This document shows, in pieces, positions 53,017-64,000 of a DNA stretch of 64,000 nucleotides. Each line of letters opens with the position of its first letter. Positions within the stretch are counted from its first letter, which is position 1. The translations under genes and the position numbers were made by a program. The notes under the pieces are model-generated. The model saw only the letters and a list, made by a program, of their open reading frames with translations. It had not been told where the DNA came from and did no database searches. Origin of the DNA: Corynebacterium humireducens NBRC 106098 = DSM 45392 (GTDB lineage: Bacteria > Actinomycetota > Actinomycetes > Mycobacteriales > Mycobacteriaceae); contig NZ_CP005286.1 in assembly GCF_000819445.1 (NCBI RefSeq), forward strand, positions 806,001 through 870,000, in the 5' to 3' direction.

Positions 53017-56000
53017 CGCCTGCCATGCTCGCCGGCCTGCTCAAGGTCGCCGCCACCGACCCGAAGCTCAAGGGACTGGTCGCCAACGTCGGCGCCCGCC
53101 GCCTGCACCTGACCGGCATCGACCAGGTCCGGCCGTGGGCGATCGGCACGCTCGCGCACCACGCGCCCGTGCTCGTCGTCACCGCCACCGGCCGCGAGGC
53201 GGAGGACCTCACCGCCGAGCTGCGCGCCATGCTCGGCGACCGTGTTGCCTGGTTCCCGTCCTGGGAGACGCTGCCGCACGAACGGCTGTCCCCGGGCGTC
53301 GACACCATCGGCCAGCGGGCCCGCGTCCTCGACCTGCTTGCCGACGACCACCTGTCCGTCGTCGTCACCGCCGCCCGCGGCTTCTGCCAGCCACTGCTCG
53401 CCGAGGTGGAGGGCCGCGCCCCGATCCGCCTGCGGGTGGGCGCGGAGCACGACTTCACGGGCCTCGTGGAGGAGCTCGTCTTCCGCGCCTACAGCCACGT
53501 GGACATGGTGGCGCGCCGCGGTGAGTTCGCCACCCGCGGCGGCATCCTCGACATCTTCCCGACGACCGCCGATCAGCCCGTCCGCGTCGAGTTCTGGGGC
53601 GACGAGGTCACCGACATCCGCCACTTCGCCGTCGCCGACCAGCGCACCATCCCCGAGGTGGAGGTCACCCACGTCGAGGTGTACCCGGCGCGCGAACTGC
53701 CCATCACCGACGCCGTCGCCGCCCGCGCCGCCGACCTGGCCCGCGAGCACCCCGGCAACGCCACCCTCGTGGAGCTGCTGACGAAGATCTCCGACCGCAT
53801 CCCGGCCGACGGGATGGAGGCGCTGATCCCGGCGCTCGTCGACACGCCGATGGTCACCCTGCCGGAACTCATGCCGGACAACACCCACGTCCTGCTCGTC
53901 GGCCCGGAGAAGATCCGCACCCGCATCGCCGACCTGGCCGCCACCGACGCCGAGTTCCTTGCCGCCGGCTGGGAGGCCGCCGCCATGGGAGCGTCCGGCC
54001 CCGTCGCCGCCGCAGGCCTGGACCTGGAGTCCTCCTCCTACCGCTCCTACGAGTCGCTGGAGGCCGGGGCCCTCCAGGCCGGCCAGCCGTGGTGGACCTT
54101 CGCCCCGCCGGGCATGTTCGAGGCCGACGACGCCGACACCCTGCCCCTCGACTTCGAGGCCGGCCCCACCCCGCGTGGTGACACCACCGAGATCGCCGCC
54201 ATGATGTCCCTGCTCGTCGCCCACACCACCGCCGGCGGACGCGCCGCGTTCATCGCGCCCGCCCCCGGCGCGATCCGGCGCATGGTCGACCGCTTCGCGG
54301 AGGCCGGGGTCCCCGCCCGCGTGGCCACCCCCGGCTGGGAGCCCTCCCCGGGTGAGGTCACCCTCTACCAGGCGCTGAGTCACGCGGGCCTGGTCTTCGA
54401 CAAGGTGCGCAAGCACCGGGACGCCGCCGCCCTGCCCCTCGTCGTCATCACCGAGACCGACCTCACCGGCAACCGCGTCGGCGACATCGCCGGCGCCAAG
54501 CGCCGCCCCGCGCGGCGTCGCCACCGTGTTGACCCCCTGGCGCTGAAGACCGGCGACCACGTCGTCCACGAGACACACGGCATCGGACGGTTCCTCAAGA
54601 TGGCGGAACGGACGATCCACGCCGGGGACGAGACGTCGAGACGCGAGTACATCGTCCTCGAGTACGCCGCCTCCAAGCGCGGCCAGCCCGCCGACCAGCT
54701 GTGGGTCCCCATGGACTCCCTCGACCTGCTGAGCAAGTACACCGGCGGCGAGTCACCCACCCTGTCGAAGATGGGCGGCTCCGACTGGAAGAACACCAAG
54801 AAGAAGGCCCGCGCCGCCGTCCGCGAGATCGCCGGCGAGCTCGTCGAGCTCTACGCGAAACGCCAGGCCGCCCCCGGCCACCAGTTCGCCCCGGACACCC
54901 CCTGGCAGAAGGAGATGGAGGACAACTTCCCCTTCGTCGAGACCGAGGACCAGATGCTCGCCATCGACGCCGTGAAGAACGACATGGAGTCGAACGTCCC
55001 CATGGACCGCGTCATCGTCGGCGACGTCGGCTACGGCAAGACCGAGGTCGCCGTGCGCGCCGCCTTCAAGGCCGTGCAGGACGGCAAACAGGTCGCCGTC
55101 CTCGTGCCGACCACCCTCCTCGCCCAGCAGCACCTGGCCACCTTCGAGGAACGCATGGCCGGCTTCCCCGTCACCATCCGCGGCCTCTCCCGCTTCACCA
55201 CCAACGCCGACGCGAAGGAGATCACCGCGGGACTGGCGGACGGGACCGTCGACATCGTCATCGGCACCCACCGCCTGCTGGCCACCGGCGTGCACTGGAA
55301 GAACCTCGGCCTCATCATCGTGGACGAGGAGCAGCGTTTCGGTGTCGAACACAAGGAGCACATCAAGGCGCTGCGCCACAACGTCGACGTGCTCACCATG
55401 TCCGCCACCCCGATCCCGCGCACCCTGGAGATGTCGATGGCCGGCATCCGCGAGATGACCACCATCCTCACCCCGCCGGAGGACCGCCACCCGGTGCTCA
55501 CCTACGTCGGCGCGCAGGAGGAGAAGCAGATCGCCGCGGCCATCCGCCGGGAGCTGCTCCGCGACGGCCAGGTGTTCTTCATCCACAACAAGGTCGCCGA
55601 CATCGAGAAGAAGGCCCGCGAACTGCGCGACCTCGTCCCCGAGGCCCGCATCGTCGTCGCCCACGGCCAGATGTCCGAGGAACTGCTGGAGAAGACCGTC
55701 CAGGGCTTCTGGGACCGCGAGTACGACGTGCTCGTCTGCACCACCATCGTCGAGACCGGCCTCGACATCGCCAACGCCAACACCCTGATCGTCGAGAACG
55801 CCCACCACATGGGCCTCTCCCAGCTCCACCAGCTGCGCGGGCGCGTCGGCAGGTCGCGGGAACGCGGCTACGCCTACTTCCTCTACCCCAAGGGCGCCAC
55901 CCTCACCGAGACGTCCTACGACCGCCTCGCCACCATCGCCCAGCACAACGACCTCGGCGCGGGCATGGCCGTCGCCATGAAGGACCTCGAGATGCGCGGC

Positions 56001-56672
56001 GCCGGCAACGTCCTCGGCGCGCAGCAGTCCGGCCACATCGCCGGCGTCGGCTTCGACCTCTACGTCCGGCTCGTCGGCGAGGCCGTCGACGCCTACAAGG
56101 CACTCGCCTCCGGCCAGGTCCTCGACGCCACCGACCAGGGCCCCAAGGAGATCCGCATCGACCTGCCCGTCGACGCCCACATCCCCGAGTCCTACATCAA
56201 CTCCGAGCGGCTGCGCCTCGAGGTCTACCGCAAGCTCGCCGCCTCCGCCACGGAGCAGGACCTGCGCCTGGCCGTCGAGGAGATGGAGGACCGCTACGGC
56301 CCCGTCCCCGAGGAGGTCTCCCGACTGCTGTCGGTGGCCCGCCTCCGCCACCAGGCACGCCGCGCCGGGATCTCCGAGATCATCGTCCAGGGCACCCGCA
56401 TCAAGATCGGCCCGGTGGAACTTCCCGACTCCCGCCAGGTTCGCCTCAAGCGCCTGTTCCCCGGCGCGACCTACCGGGCGGCGGCGAAGGCCATCCAGGT
56501 GTCCTTCCCCAAGGCCGGCCGCGGCGCCGGGCAGCCCAACCTCCGCGACGTCGAGCTCATCCAGTGGGTCGCCGACTTCCTGTCCCGCATGTTCGACATC
56601 GGCGAGGTGGACGTCACCGGTGGCCGGCGGCAGGAGAAGAAGGTGTTCACCGTGACAGAAGTCAAGCGGTAG
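53013..56672 (+). CDS. mfd: Transcription-repair coupling factor
   Basis: 1219 residues, normal for Mfd. UvrB-like N-terminal domains (to about 360), CarD-like RNA-polymerase interaction domain ([20 protein letters not shown] ...), RecG-like SF2 translocase with [20 protein letters not shown] (about 665-684) and [13 protein letters not shown] (about 770), TRG motif region, and C-terminal TRCF domain. It removes stalled RNA polymerase at lesions and recruits UvrA. Highly biased GC codons as in the rest of the backbone. Confidence 0.97.
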   Translation: MTPAMLAGLLKVAATDPKLKGLVANVGARRLHLTGIDQVRPWAIGTLAHHAPVLVVTATGREAEDLTAELRAMLGDRVAWFPSWETLPHERLSPGVDTIGQRARVLDLLADDHLSVVVTAARGFCQPLLAEVEGRAPIRLRVGAEHDFTGLVEELVFRAYSHVDMVARRGEFATRGGILDIFPTTADQPVRVEFWGDEVTDIRHFAVADQRTIPEVEVTHVEVYPARELPITDAVAARAADLAREHPGNATLVELLTKISDRIPADGMEALIPALVDTPMVTLPELMPDNTHVLLVGPEKIRTRIADLAATDAEFLAAGWEAAAMGASGPVAAAGLDLESSSYRSYESLEAGALQAGQPWWTFAPPGMFEADDADTLPLDFEAGPTPRGDTTEIAAMMSLLVAHTTAGGRAAFIAPAPGAIRRMVDRFAEAGVPARVATPGWEPSPGEVTLYQALSHAGLVFDKVRKHRDAAALPLVVITETDLTGNRVGDIAGAKRRPARRRHRVDPLALKTGDHVVHETHGIGRFLKMAERTIHAGDETSRREYIVLEYAASKRGQPADQLWVPMDSLDLLSKYTGGESPTLSKMGGSDWKNTKKKARAAVREIAGELVELYAKRQAAPGHQFAPDTPWQKEMEDNFPFVETEDQMLAIDAVKNDMESNVPMDRVIVGDVGYGKTEVAVRAAFKAVQDGKQVAVLVPTTLLAQQHLATFEERMAGFPVTIRGLSRFTTNADAKEITAGLADGTVDIVIGTHRLLATGVHWKNLGLIIVDEEQRFGVEHKEHIKALRHNVDVLTMSATPIPRTLEMSMAGIREMTTILTPPEDRHPVLTYVGAQEEKQIAAAIRRELLRDGQVFFIHNKVADIEKKARELRDLVPEARIVVAHGQMSEELLEKTVQGFWDREYDVLVCTTIVETGLDIANANTLIVENAHHMGLSQLHQLRGRVGRSRERGYAYFLYPKGATLTETSYDRLATIAQHNDLGAGMAVAMKDLEMRGAGNVLGAQQSGHIAGVGFDLYVRLVGEAVDAYKALASGQVLDATDQGPKEIRIDLPVDAHIPESYINSERLRLEVYRKLAASATEQDLRLAVEEMEDRYGPVPEEVSRLLSVARLRHQARRAGISEIIVQGTRIKIGPVELPDSRQVRLKRLFPGATYRAAAKAIQVSFPKAGRGAGQPNLRDVELIQWVADFLSRMFDIGEVDVTGGRRQEKKVFTVTEVKR

Positions 56673-56691
56673 ACTCCGCGCGGCGGCGTTT

Positions 56692-56718
56692 CTGTGGATA
56701 ACCCGGTGTTGTCCACAG
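56692..56718. repeat. Inverted pair of DnaA-box-like sites upstream of the HNH gene
   Basis: CTGTGGATAAC (56692-56702), 5-nt spacer CCGGT, GTTGTCCACAG (56708-56718). One arm contains a perfect TTATCCACA DnaA box, the other TTGTCCACA. One mismatch between arms. Stem-loop potential as a terminator for mfd is an alternative. Confidence 0.6.
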
Positions 56719-56771
56719 GGCAGGACAGTGCTTTCCGACGCCCACCCCGTCCACCCCCTATCGTCCGGGAC

Positions 56772-57911
56772 ATGGACATTGTCGCCGCGATGGAGGCCCT
56801 GCGGGGCGTGACGGTGCTGGAGGCCATCGCCTCCGGACACCTCACCCGGCAACGCATCGTCAGCCTCGGCTTCCGCGACGCCGGCGCCTGGATCCTTTTG
56901 GCCGAGGTGTTTCTCGGACCCACCCGACACCGGAAGCTGCAGGCCCAGGCCCTCGACGCGGCGCGGGAGGGCGGGCTGTCGCTGGATGCGCTGCGGGTCG
57001 TCGACAAGCACACCCGCAAACTCCTGCCCGGCGCCGCCGTCACCGAATGGGAACTCCGCGCCGAACTCTGCCACCTGCGCGGCACCGTCGACGAGATCGA
57101 CCGGGCGGCCTCCGCCCGCGTCCGCGACCTCAACCGCACCGTGCCCGACGCGGAGAACAAGGCCTTCGCCGGACGCGCACTCAAGGGCGGCAAGAACACC
57201 GACGCCCGCGGCCTCCGCACCGCCACCATCACCCTGCCCGAACGGCACATGACCGCCTTCCTCGGCCGCCTCCTGCCCACCGCCCGCCGCCTCCGCCGCG
57301 ACAACCCGAGACTCACCTACGAACAGGCGATGGCCGACGCCCTCCTTGCAGGTGGTACAGGCCCCAGTGGCCCGACCCCGCCGGTCCCCCTCGTCGTCGT
57401 CCCCGTCCCCGAGTGGGCGCAGGTCCTGCGCCGCGAAAAGGACGACACCATCTTCGGCCTCACCGACGGCACGACCATGACGGGCAGGGAACTAGTCGAG
57501 CAGGTCACCGCCGAACACCACTACGTCGGCGTCTACCACCCCGTGGAAGGCCCGGTGGACCTCTACCGCTCCGAGCGCACCGCCAGCCCCAAGCAGCAGA
57601 AACTCCTCGCCGCGGAGACCCTGCTGTGCCCCACCCCCGTGTGCACCACCTCCGCCGACGACTCCCAGGTCCACCACCTCAAGGCATGGAAGCAGGGCGG
57701 CAACACCAACGTGGCCGAGATGACCATCGCCTGTCAGGTACACAACGCCCGCAACGACGACGACCCCGACGCCCCGCCCCGCAACGGACGCCTGGAACGA
57801 GAACCCGGCGGGGTGGTGTTCCACCCACCCGACGGCGGGCCGCCGCAACGGAACAGACACCCGCTGCGGGAACTGTCGGCGATGGGACTCATCGCCGCCG
57901 GGCGGGCCTGA
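56772..57911 (+). CDS. HNH endonuclease domain protein (DUF222 type)
   Basis: 379 residues from ATG 56772 with TATCGT 7 nt upstream. The N-terminal DUF222-like helical part (1-200) ends in LRTATITLPERHMTAFLGR. The C-terminal HNH nuclease segment begins CPTPVCTTSADDSQVHHLKA (about 284-303, with the paired His) and continues GGNTNVAEMTIACQVHNARN (His/Asn). Such 13E12-like genes are multiplied in actinobacteria, of unknown role, perhaps mobile. It stops one base from the nadA stop on the other strand. Confidence 0.82.
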   Translation: MDIVAAMEALRGVTVLEAIASGHLTRQRIVSLGFRDAGAWILLAEVFLGPTRHRKLQAQALDAAREGGLSLDALRVVDKHTRKLLPGAAVTEWELRAELCHLRGTVDEIDRAASARVRDLNRTVPDAENKAFAGRALKGGKNTDARGLRTATITLPERHMTAFLGRLLPTARRLRRDNPRLTYEQAMADALLAGGTGPSGPTPPVPLVVVPVPEWAQVLRREKDDTIFGLTDGTTMTGRELVEQVTAEHHYVGVYHPVEGPVDLYRSERTASPKQQKLLAAETLLCPTPVCTTSADDSQVHHLKAWKQGGNTNVAEMTIACQVHNARNDDDPDAPPRNGRLEREPGGVVFHPPDGGPPQRNRHPLRELSAMGLIAAGRA

Positions 57912-58955
57912 CTACTCGCCCAGCCCCGACTGACCGACGGCGATCATGCGCTCGAGCGATTCGCGGGCCGCGTCGGCGGTCTCCTTCGGCACGTCCACCT
58001 CGTCGACACCCAGGGCCAGCGCGCGCAGCAGGGCGGCCGGGGTGATCATCTTCATGTAGGAGCAGGAGGCACGCTCGTTGACCGGCTCGAAGTCGATCTC
58101 CGGGGCGGTCTGACGCAGCTGGTGCAGCATGCCGATCTCGGTGGCGACCAGGACGGTGCCGGTCTGCTGGTTCTTCGCCTCGTCGAGCATCTGGCCGGTG
58201 GAGAGCATGTGGACGCGCTCCTCGTCGACCAGACCCTCACCGGCGAGGTAGATGGCGGAGTTGGCGCAGCCGCACTCGGGGTGGATGTAGAGGTCCGCAC
58301 CCGGGTGCTCCTCCGTCTTGGCCACCAGATCCGGACCGGAGATGCCGGCGTGGACGTGGCACTCGCCGGCCCAGATGCGGATGTTGTCGCGGCCGGTCTC
58401 GCGCTTGACGTGGGCGCCGAGGAACTGGTCCGGGTTGAACAGGATCTCCCTGTCGGCGGGCAGCGACTTCACGATGTCGACGGCGTTCGAGGAGGTGCAG
58501 CACACGTCGGTGAGCGCCTTCACGTCGGCGGTGGTGTTGACGTAGGAGACGACGAGGGCGTCGGGGTGCTCGGCCTTCCACTCGGCGAGCTGCTCGGCGG
58601 TGATGGAGTCAGCCAGGGAGCAGCCGGCGCGCTCGTCGGGGATGATGACGGTCTTCTCGGGGGAGAGGATCTTCGCGGACTCGGCCATGAAGTGGACGCC
58701 GCAGAAGATGATGACGTCGGCGTCGGTGTCGGCGGCGATGCGTGACAGGCCGAGGGAGTCGCCGGTGAAGTGGGCGATGTCCTGGATCTCGGGGAGCTGG
58801 TAGTTGTGGGCGAGGATGACGGCGTTGCGTTCGGCGGCGAGGCGCCTGACCTCGGCCGCCCACTCCTCGTCGGCCTCGACACCGGTCCAGCCGGTGGGGC
58901 CTTCGGTGACCTTGTCGAGCAGGGGGGATGCGAGCGGGGACAGCTTCTGGGCCAC
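57912..58955 (-). CDS. nadA: Quinolinate synthase
   Basis: 347 residues from GTG 58953-58955, with AAGGAG 5-6 nt upstream. Condenses iminoaspartate with DHAP to quinolinate for NAD synthesis on a [4Fe-4S] cluster. Cluster ligands are in [22 protein letters not shown] and [12 protein letters not shown], as in the family. In C. glutamicum nadA sits with nadC and nadS; here nadC and nadS are not adjacent. An inverted repeat in the promoter (58972-59006) is a candidate repressor site. Confidence 0.96.
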   Translation of the reverse strand: MAQKLSPLASPLLDKVTEGPTGWTGVEADEEWAAEVRRLAAERNAVILAHNYQLPEIQDIAHFTGDSLGLSRIAADTDADVIIFCGVHFMAESAKILSPEKTVIIPDERAGCSLADSITAEQLAEWKAEHPDALVVSYVNTTADVKALTDVCCTSSNAVDIVKSLPADREILFNPDQFLGAHVKRETGRDNIRIWAGECHVHAGISGPDLVAKTEEHPGADLYIHPECGCANSAIYLAGEGLVDEERVHMLSTGQMLDEAKNQQTGTVLVATEIGMLHQLRQTAPEIDFEPVNERASCSYMKMITPAALLRALALGVDEVDVPKETADAARESLERMIAVGQSGLGE

Positions 58956-58971
58956 TTCTTCTCCTTGGATT

Positions 58972-59006
58972 CCCGTTGTGTGGGGCCAAGTATCCCAGAC
59001 AACGGG
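58972..59006. promoter_or_regulatory. Inverted repeat in the nadA upstream region
   Basis: CCCGTTGT (58972-58979) and ACAACGGG (58999-59006), 8-bp perfect arms, 19-nt spacer, starting 17 bp from the nadA start. Could be a site for an NAD-responsive repressor (NdnR/NrtR/NadR type); the regulator itself is not in the window. Confidence 0.5.
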
Positions 59007-59028
59007 CATTTGGCCGAAACGGTGGGAG

Positions 59029-60489
59029 TCAGAGGCTGAGGGTGCCCTGGGCCAGTCCCCACACGGCGACAGCTCCGGCCCCGACCAACACTGCGACGAC
59101 GACCGCCTCGAAACGGTTGAAGACCTTCTCGTTGGCCTGGAGGCGGGTCCACACGTAGGGGAGGAGGCCGGGCAGCACCGCGAGGGCGCCGAAGAGGACG
59201 AAGGTGAGGTCCGCGGCGTAGAAGAGCCAGGCGGCGTAGGTGAGGGCCAGCAGGCCGACGGCGAGGTGGCGGCGGTTGTCGGCGGGGGAGGGGGTGGGGC
59301 CGCTGTCGTCGAAAAGCACGCCGGCGTGGGGGTGGGCGACGCCGCGCCCGCGGACGGTGAGCAGCACGAGGTAGAGGGCGGAGAAGAGGTAGGGGACGAG
59401 GTAGAGGACCGTCGCGAGCTGCACCATCGAGATGTAGGCGGTCTCGTTGAGGAAGAAGATGATCACGGTGATCTGGATGACCACCGTCGACAGCAGCTGC
59501 GCCGCCCAGGGGGCGCCCGCGCGGTTGATGCTGCCGAAACGGCGCGGCAGCAGCCCGTCGTAGGCCATGAGGGCAAGCGGTTCGGCGCACAGCATCTGCC
59601 ACGACACGTAGGCGCCGAGCACCGACAGGCACAGGCCGAGGGAGATCAGCGCCCCGCCCCAGGGGCCGACGACGGCCTCGAGGACGGCGGCCATCGAGTT
59701 GTCGGGCAGGGCGGCCAGCTCCTCCCGGGTGAGGACACCGTAGGAGAGCATCGACACCGACATGAGCAGCGCGAGGACGGTGAGGAAGCCGATGATGGTG
59801 GCGCGGCCGACGTCGGCACGCGTGCGCGCCTGCTTGGAGTACACCGACGCCCCCTCGATGCCGATGAACACCCACACGGTGAACAGCATGATCCCCTGCA
59901 CCTGCCCGAAGACGGGCCCCCCGCCCCAGAAGTCCGCGGTGAAACGGTCCCAGCTGAAGCCGAGGAAGGCGACGAGCAGGATGAACGCGGCGATGGGGAG
60001 GAGTTTCGCCACCGTGGTGACGGCGTTCATGAACGCCGCCTGGCGGATCCCCCTCGACAGGCCGGCGAAGATCACCCAGGTGAGGGCGGAGACGGCCAGG
60101 GCGGTGGCGACGGGGTGGTCCGGCCCGATGCCGGGGACGTAGTGGCCGAGGGTGTTGAAGAAGAGGGTGGCGTAGCCGACCTGGGCGATGACGGAGCCGA
60201 GCCAGTAGCCCCAGCCGGAGGTGAAGCCGATGTAGTCACCGAGGCCCGCGCGGACGTAGGAGTAGACGCCGGAGTCGAGGTGGGGGCGGCGGACGGCGAG
60301 GATCTGGAAGACGAACGCTATCGACAGCATGCCGACCGCGGAGATCGCCCAGCCGATGAGTGCGGCACCGGGCCCGGCCGCGGAGGCCGCGTTCTGTGGC
60401 AGCGAGAAGATGCCGGAGCCGACGGTGGACCCGATGATGAGGGCCACCAGCGACCACACTGTCACTGTATGGATACGGGGTGATGTCAC
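59029..60489 (-). CDS. APC-family basic amino acid permease/antiporter
   Basis: 486 residues, about 12-13 TM segments. Opening [20 protein letters not shown] is the amino-acid/polyamine antiporter signature. [20 protein letters not shown] and [16 protein letters not shown] match the arginine:ornithine antiporter (ArcD-like/YdgI) branch of APC. The GTG start has TAGAGT 6 nt upstream (leaderless). Substrate most likely a basic amino acid, not proven. Confidence 0.85.
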   Translation of the reverse strand: MTSPRIHTVTVWSLVALIIGSTVGSGIFSLPQNAASAAGPGAALIGWAISAVGMLSIAFVFQILAVRRPHLDSGVYSYVRAGLGDYIGFTSGWGYWLGSVIAQVGYATLFFNTLGHYVPGIGPDHPVATALAVSALTWVIFAGLSRGIRQAAFMNAVTTVAKLLPIAAFILLVAFLGFSWDRFTADFWGGGPVFGQVQGIMLFTVWVFIGIEGASVYSKQARTRADVGRATIIGFLTVLALLMSVSMLSYGVLTREELAALPDNSMAAVLEAVVGPWGGALISLGLCLSVLGAYVSWQMLCAEPLALMAYDGLLPRRFGSINRAGAPWAAQLLSTVVIQITVIIFFLNETAYISMVQLATVLYLVPYLFSALYLVLLTVRGRGVAHPHAGVLFDDSGPTPSPADNRRHLAVGLLALTYAAWLFYAADLTFVLFGALAVLPGLLPYVWTRLQANEKVFNRFEAVVVAVLVGAGAVAVWGLAQGTLSL

Positions 60490-60520
60490 CCGTCCACTCT
60501 AGACCCCTAGGATTGGGGCC

Positions 60521-61162
60521 ATGACTGTCCTGCTTCTCGACGACCGGTGGCCCACCCTCATCCCCCTGGAGGCTTTCGGGCGGCTCGGCGGTCCGCTGGA
60601 GTTCACGGACGAGGTGCCGGTGAGTGTGCGGTGGAACATCGACAAGCTGGTCGCCGCCGAGGGGGAGGGGGTCCTGGTGAGCACGAACGGCTTCGACCCC
60701 CGGGTGCTCCGGCGGGTGCGCGCCGGTGACGAGGTCATCGTCGCGGAGTCCCGGAGGGATCCGGTGCGGCACGCGGTGCAGGCGATGCAGCGGGCCTGTT
60801 CGATCGGGGAGTGGGAGTCGGGGCAGACGCACCGTTCCCTGCTGCCGTACCTGGCGGAGGAGGCGCAGGAGTTCGCCGACCAGGTCGTCGAGTGGGAGTC
60901 CGACGGTGATGAGCAGGCGCTGCTCCGTGAGCTCGGGGACGTCCTGCTGCAGGTCCTGTTCCACGCGGAGATCGCTTCCCGACGCTCCGCCTTCGACTTC
61001 GCTGACGTCGCCGCCAGCTTCGTCGGCAAGCTGCAGGTGCGTTCCCCCTATCTTTTCGACGGCACCGACCGAGTCGTGCCCGTCGAGGAGCAGGAACGCC
61101 TGTGGGCGCTGGGGAAGGCGCAGGAAAAAACCCGGGGGAACGAGATTCCCCCGGGTCTCTAG
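60521..61162 (+). CDS. mazG: MazG-family nucleotide pyrophosphohydrolase
   Basis: 213 residues. An actinobacterial N-terminal section (1-85), then the MazG fold with EExxE in YLAEEAQEFADQVVEWE and ExxD in LRELGDVLLQVLFHAEIA, the Mg-binding quartet. Hydrolyses non-canonical NTPs or regulates ppGpp levels. TAGGAT 7 nt before the ATG (leaderless). The last eleven codons overlap the terminator hairpin of the convergent secreted-protein gene. Confidence 0.92.
   Translation: MTVLLLDDRWPTLIPLEAFGRLGGPLEFTDEVPVSVRWNIDKLVAAEGEGVLVSTNGFDPRVLRRVRAGDEVIVAESRRDPVRHAVQAMQRACSIGEWESGQTHRSLLPYLAEEAQEFADQVVEWESDGDEQALLRELGDVLLQVLFHAEIASRRSAFDFADVAASFVGKLQVRSPYLFDGTDRVVPVEEQERLWALGKAQEKTRGNEIPPGL
61125..61156 (-). 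terminator. Terminator of the secreted protein gene, inside the mazG 3' end
   Basis: 11-bp arms ACCCGGGGGAA / TTCCCCCGGGT with 5-nt loop; leftward it is followed by TTTTTTCC. It lies in the mazG reading frame up to 6 nt from its stop codon, where it may also act as the mazG terminator. Confidence 0.85.
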
Positions 61163-61169
61163 CAGAGAG

Positions 61170-61556
61170 CTACTTCTTGGCGACGGCGCTGGACAGGCCC
61201 TCGAACATCTCCAGGAACTGGGTGGAGCCGGCGATCGGGGACTTCGGGTCCTCCTTGACGATCTCGCACTCGAGGGCGCGGTCGGCCAGCTGGTTGGCGT
61301 AGGCGCTGGCGGCGACGTTGAAGAGCGGGTTGTCGATGACCTTGCCGGTCTCGGTGCGCAGCTTGGAGGCGAGCTGGTTGCGGGTGGTGTCCTCGTCGAT
61401 GAGGTTGGCGGACTTGAGGCCCTGCTCGAGCTGGTTGCAGGGGAGCTGCTTGATGAAGGTGCCGAGGTCCGGGATGACCTGGGCGGAGGCGGCCGGTGCG
61501 AGGCCGACGACGGCGACGGTGGAGACGGCGATGGTGGCGAGTGCGCGACGGAGCAT
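61170..61556 (-). CDS. Small secreted protein of unknown function
   Basis: 128 residues. Signal peptide 1-26 (hydrophobic core LATIAVSTVAVVGLAPAASA, cut at ASA-Q). Mature part is about 100 residues with two Cys (C43, C98 region) and helical segments. Not recognised; similar small secreted proteins are common in corynebacteria. ATG 61554-61556. Confidence 0.75.
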   Translation of the reverse strand: MLRRALATIAVSTVAVVGLAPAASAQVIPDLGTFIKQLPCNQLEQGLKSANLIDEDTTRNQLASKLRTETGKVIDNPLFNVAASAYANQLADRALECEIVKEDPKSPIAGSTQFLEMFEGLSSAVAKK

Positions 61557-61705
61557 GAAGCGGTACCTTTCAGAGGGAAATAAATACGCTGGAAGCATAC
61601 GTGGCCTGAGTGTCTGTTGTGATGCAAGTGGCAAAAGAGGGTGAACTCCGGGGGTGTACGGGTCACTGCCGTCCCGGGCGGGTCCATGCCGTAGGATCGT
61701 CCCCC

Positions 61706-62494
61706 ATGAGTGGCGGCGCGCGACGGGTGATGGGCTGTGGCCTGGGGGTGGTTCTGGCCATCGTCATGGTCATCTCCCTGATCGGCTGGGCCCTGTCCTT
61801 CCTGGACATCTCGAGTCCCACGCGGCAGCTGCAGCCGGTGCCGGACAACGTGCCGCCGGCCGGTGCCGCGGAGGTCCCGCTCATCGACGTCCACGCGCCG
61901 GGCCGGACCTCCGACAAGCTGGACTTCTGGGCCGCGCCCCTGGCGGAGAAGACGGGCATCCCGGCGGCGGCGATCCGGGCGTACGGCAACGCCGAACTGA
62001 TCGCCCGTGACGCCTGGCCGACCTGTCGCATCAGGTGGAACACCCTGGCCGGCATCGGCTGGGTGGAGTCCCGGCACGGCACGTACTCGGGTTCCTACTT
62101 CAACCGCAGCCACATCAACGAGGCCGGTTTCGCCGAGCCGAAGATCATCGGCATCCCCCTGGACGGCAGTCCGGGTTTCGCGGCGATCCCGGACACCGAC
62201 GGCGGCCTCCTCGACGGTGACACCGAGTGGGACCGCGCGGTCGGGCCGATGCAGTTCATCCCGGAGTCGTGGAAGCGTTACGGCCGGGACGCCAACGGTG
62301 ACGGGGTGGCTGATCCGCACCAGATCGACGACGCGGCCCTGGGGGCGGCGCACCTGCTGTGTACCAACGGTGGGGACCTCAGCACCCCGGAGGGCTGGTC
62401 CCGGGCGATCTACGCCTACAACCGTTCCGAGGCCTACCTCATCGACGTGCGTGACGCGGCCGCGTCCTATGCCCTGAACCAGCCGGCCCGGTGA
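61706..62494 (+). CDS. Membrane-anchored lytic transglycosylase-like protein (MltB / SLT_2)
   Basis: 262 residues. TM anchor at 10-32 (GCGLGVVLAIVMVISLIGWA). The catalytic domain begins near residue 90; the catalytic Glu is E121 in AGIGWVESRHGTYSGS. AVGPMQFIPESWKRYGRDAN and the calcium-loop-like DANGDGVADPHQIDDA follow. Cleaves peptidoglycan glycan strands; in corynebacteria may assist growth or resuscitation. ATG 61706 has TAGGAT 8 nt upstream (leaderless). Confidence 0.87.
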   Translation: MSGGARRVMGCGLGVVLAIVMVISLIGWALSFLDISSPTRQLQPVPDNVPPAGAAEVPLIDVHAPGRTSDKLDFWAAPLAEKTGIPAAAIRAYGNAELIARDAWPTCRIRWNTLAGIGWVESRHGTYSGSYFNRSHINEAGFAEPKIIGIPLDGSPGFAAIPDTDGGLLDGDTEWDRAVGPMQFIPESWKRYGRDANGDGVADPHQIDDAALGAAHLLCTNGGDLSTPEGWSRAIYAYNRSEAYLIDVRDAAASYALNQPAR

Positions 62495-63914
<1,420 letters not shown>

Positions 63915-63929
63915 CTGACAGCGCTTTCC

Positions 63930-63963
63930 GACGCCCCCGTGCACCCCGGTGCACGGGGGCGTC
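63930..63963 (+). terminator. eno terminator
   Basis: 16-bp perfect arms GACGCCCCCGTGCACC / GGTGCACGGGGGCGTC with a 2-nt loop. It overlaps the GCTTTCCGACGC motif (63923-63934). No T tract. Confidence 0.75.
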
Positions 63964-63987
63964 CCCGTATCCGTGGGGGAGGACACC

Positions 63988-64000
63988 ATGGCATTCTTCG
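63988..64000 (+). CDS. Possible start of the next gene (cut by the window edge)
   Basis: ATG 63988 preceded by GGGGGAGG 5-7 nt upstream; the first codons read MAFF. In C. glutamicum a small septum-formation (FtsB/DivIC) gene follows eno, but too little is visible to assign. Confidence 0.3.

Overview
The window is high-GC actinobacterial DNA and almost certainly a Corynebacterium chromosome. It carries a corynomycolyl-transferase-type secreted esterase, a divergent aceB/aceA pair, an anabolic-type gapB, a mycothiol-type maleylpyruvate isomerase, a 3-hydroxybenzoate/gentisate cluster, and the backbone order gapB ... pth-rplY ... prs-glmU ... tRNA-Gln, TetR, mfd ... mazG ... eno, as in C. glutamicum and its relatives. 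At least a dozen genes have a TANNNT -10-like hexamer 6-8 nt before the start codon and no Shine-Dalgarno sequence, so they are probably leaderless.

Layout. 1-2.07 kb is an insertion-sequence cluster: an IS3 fragment running off the edge, an IS256-type remnant, and a complete 1316-bp IS3 element. 2.2-9 kb is housekeeping and small metabolism: redoxin, ABM monooxygenase, PPK2, HAD phosphatase, acyl-CoA hydrolase, a DUF1648-type membrane protein and a mycolyltransferase. 9-13.7 kb is the glyoxylate shunt (aceB and aceA with a shared control region, then an RraA-like gene). 14-19 kb holds an MMPL exporter with its TetR gene, and prfC. 19-23 kb holds an FMN reductase, pth, nitronate monooxygenase and gapB. 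An intact 1455-bp ISL3 element (23.8-25.3 kb) borders a gentisate-pathway cluster (25.3-30.4 kb) whose IclR regulator has two matching operators. 30.4-39.4 kb has a second pth, rplY with an attenuator-like leader, an AlkD-like gene, two MFS transporters, a Fic toxin-antitoxin pair, prs-glmU and a 2OG-Fe(II) oxygenase.

The most unusual part is a 12.7-kb island (39.43-52.16 kb). It is bounded by 30-bp direct repeats that duplicate the 3' end of the oxygenase gene. It holds one operon, read leftward: a single-polypeptide type ISP restriction-modification enzyme, a GHKL (MutL/MORC-type) ATPase overlapping it by ATGA, and a Z1-domain ATPase. The GHKL gene is broken by an ISL3 element, which is itself broken by an IS3 element. 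Both target duplications are intact, and taking both elements out in silico restores a 500-codon reading frame. The phage-defence system has therefore lost its middle component recently and perhaps reversibly.

To the right of the island are tRNA-Gln, a TetR gene coupled to mfd, an HNH endonuclease, nadA, an amino acid permease, mazG, a lytic transglycosylase and eno.

A second unexplained signal runs through the backbone. The 12-mer GCGTCGRNAAGC occurs 22 times by eye, in genes and intergenic terminators and on both strands, but has no exact copy in the island.
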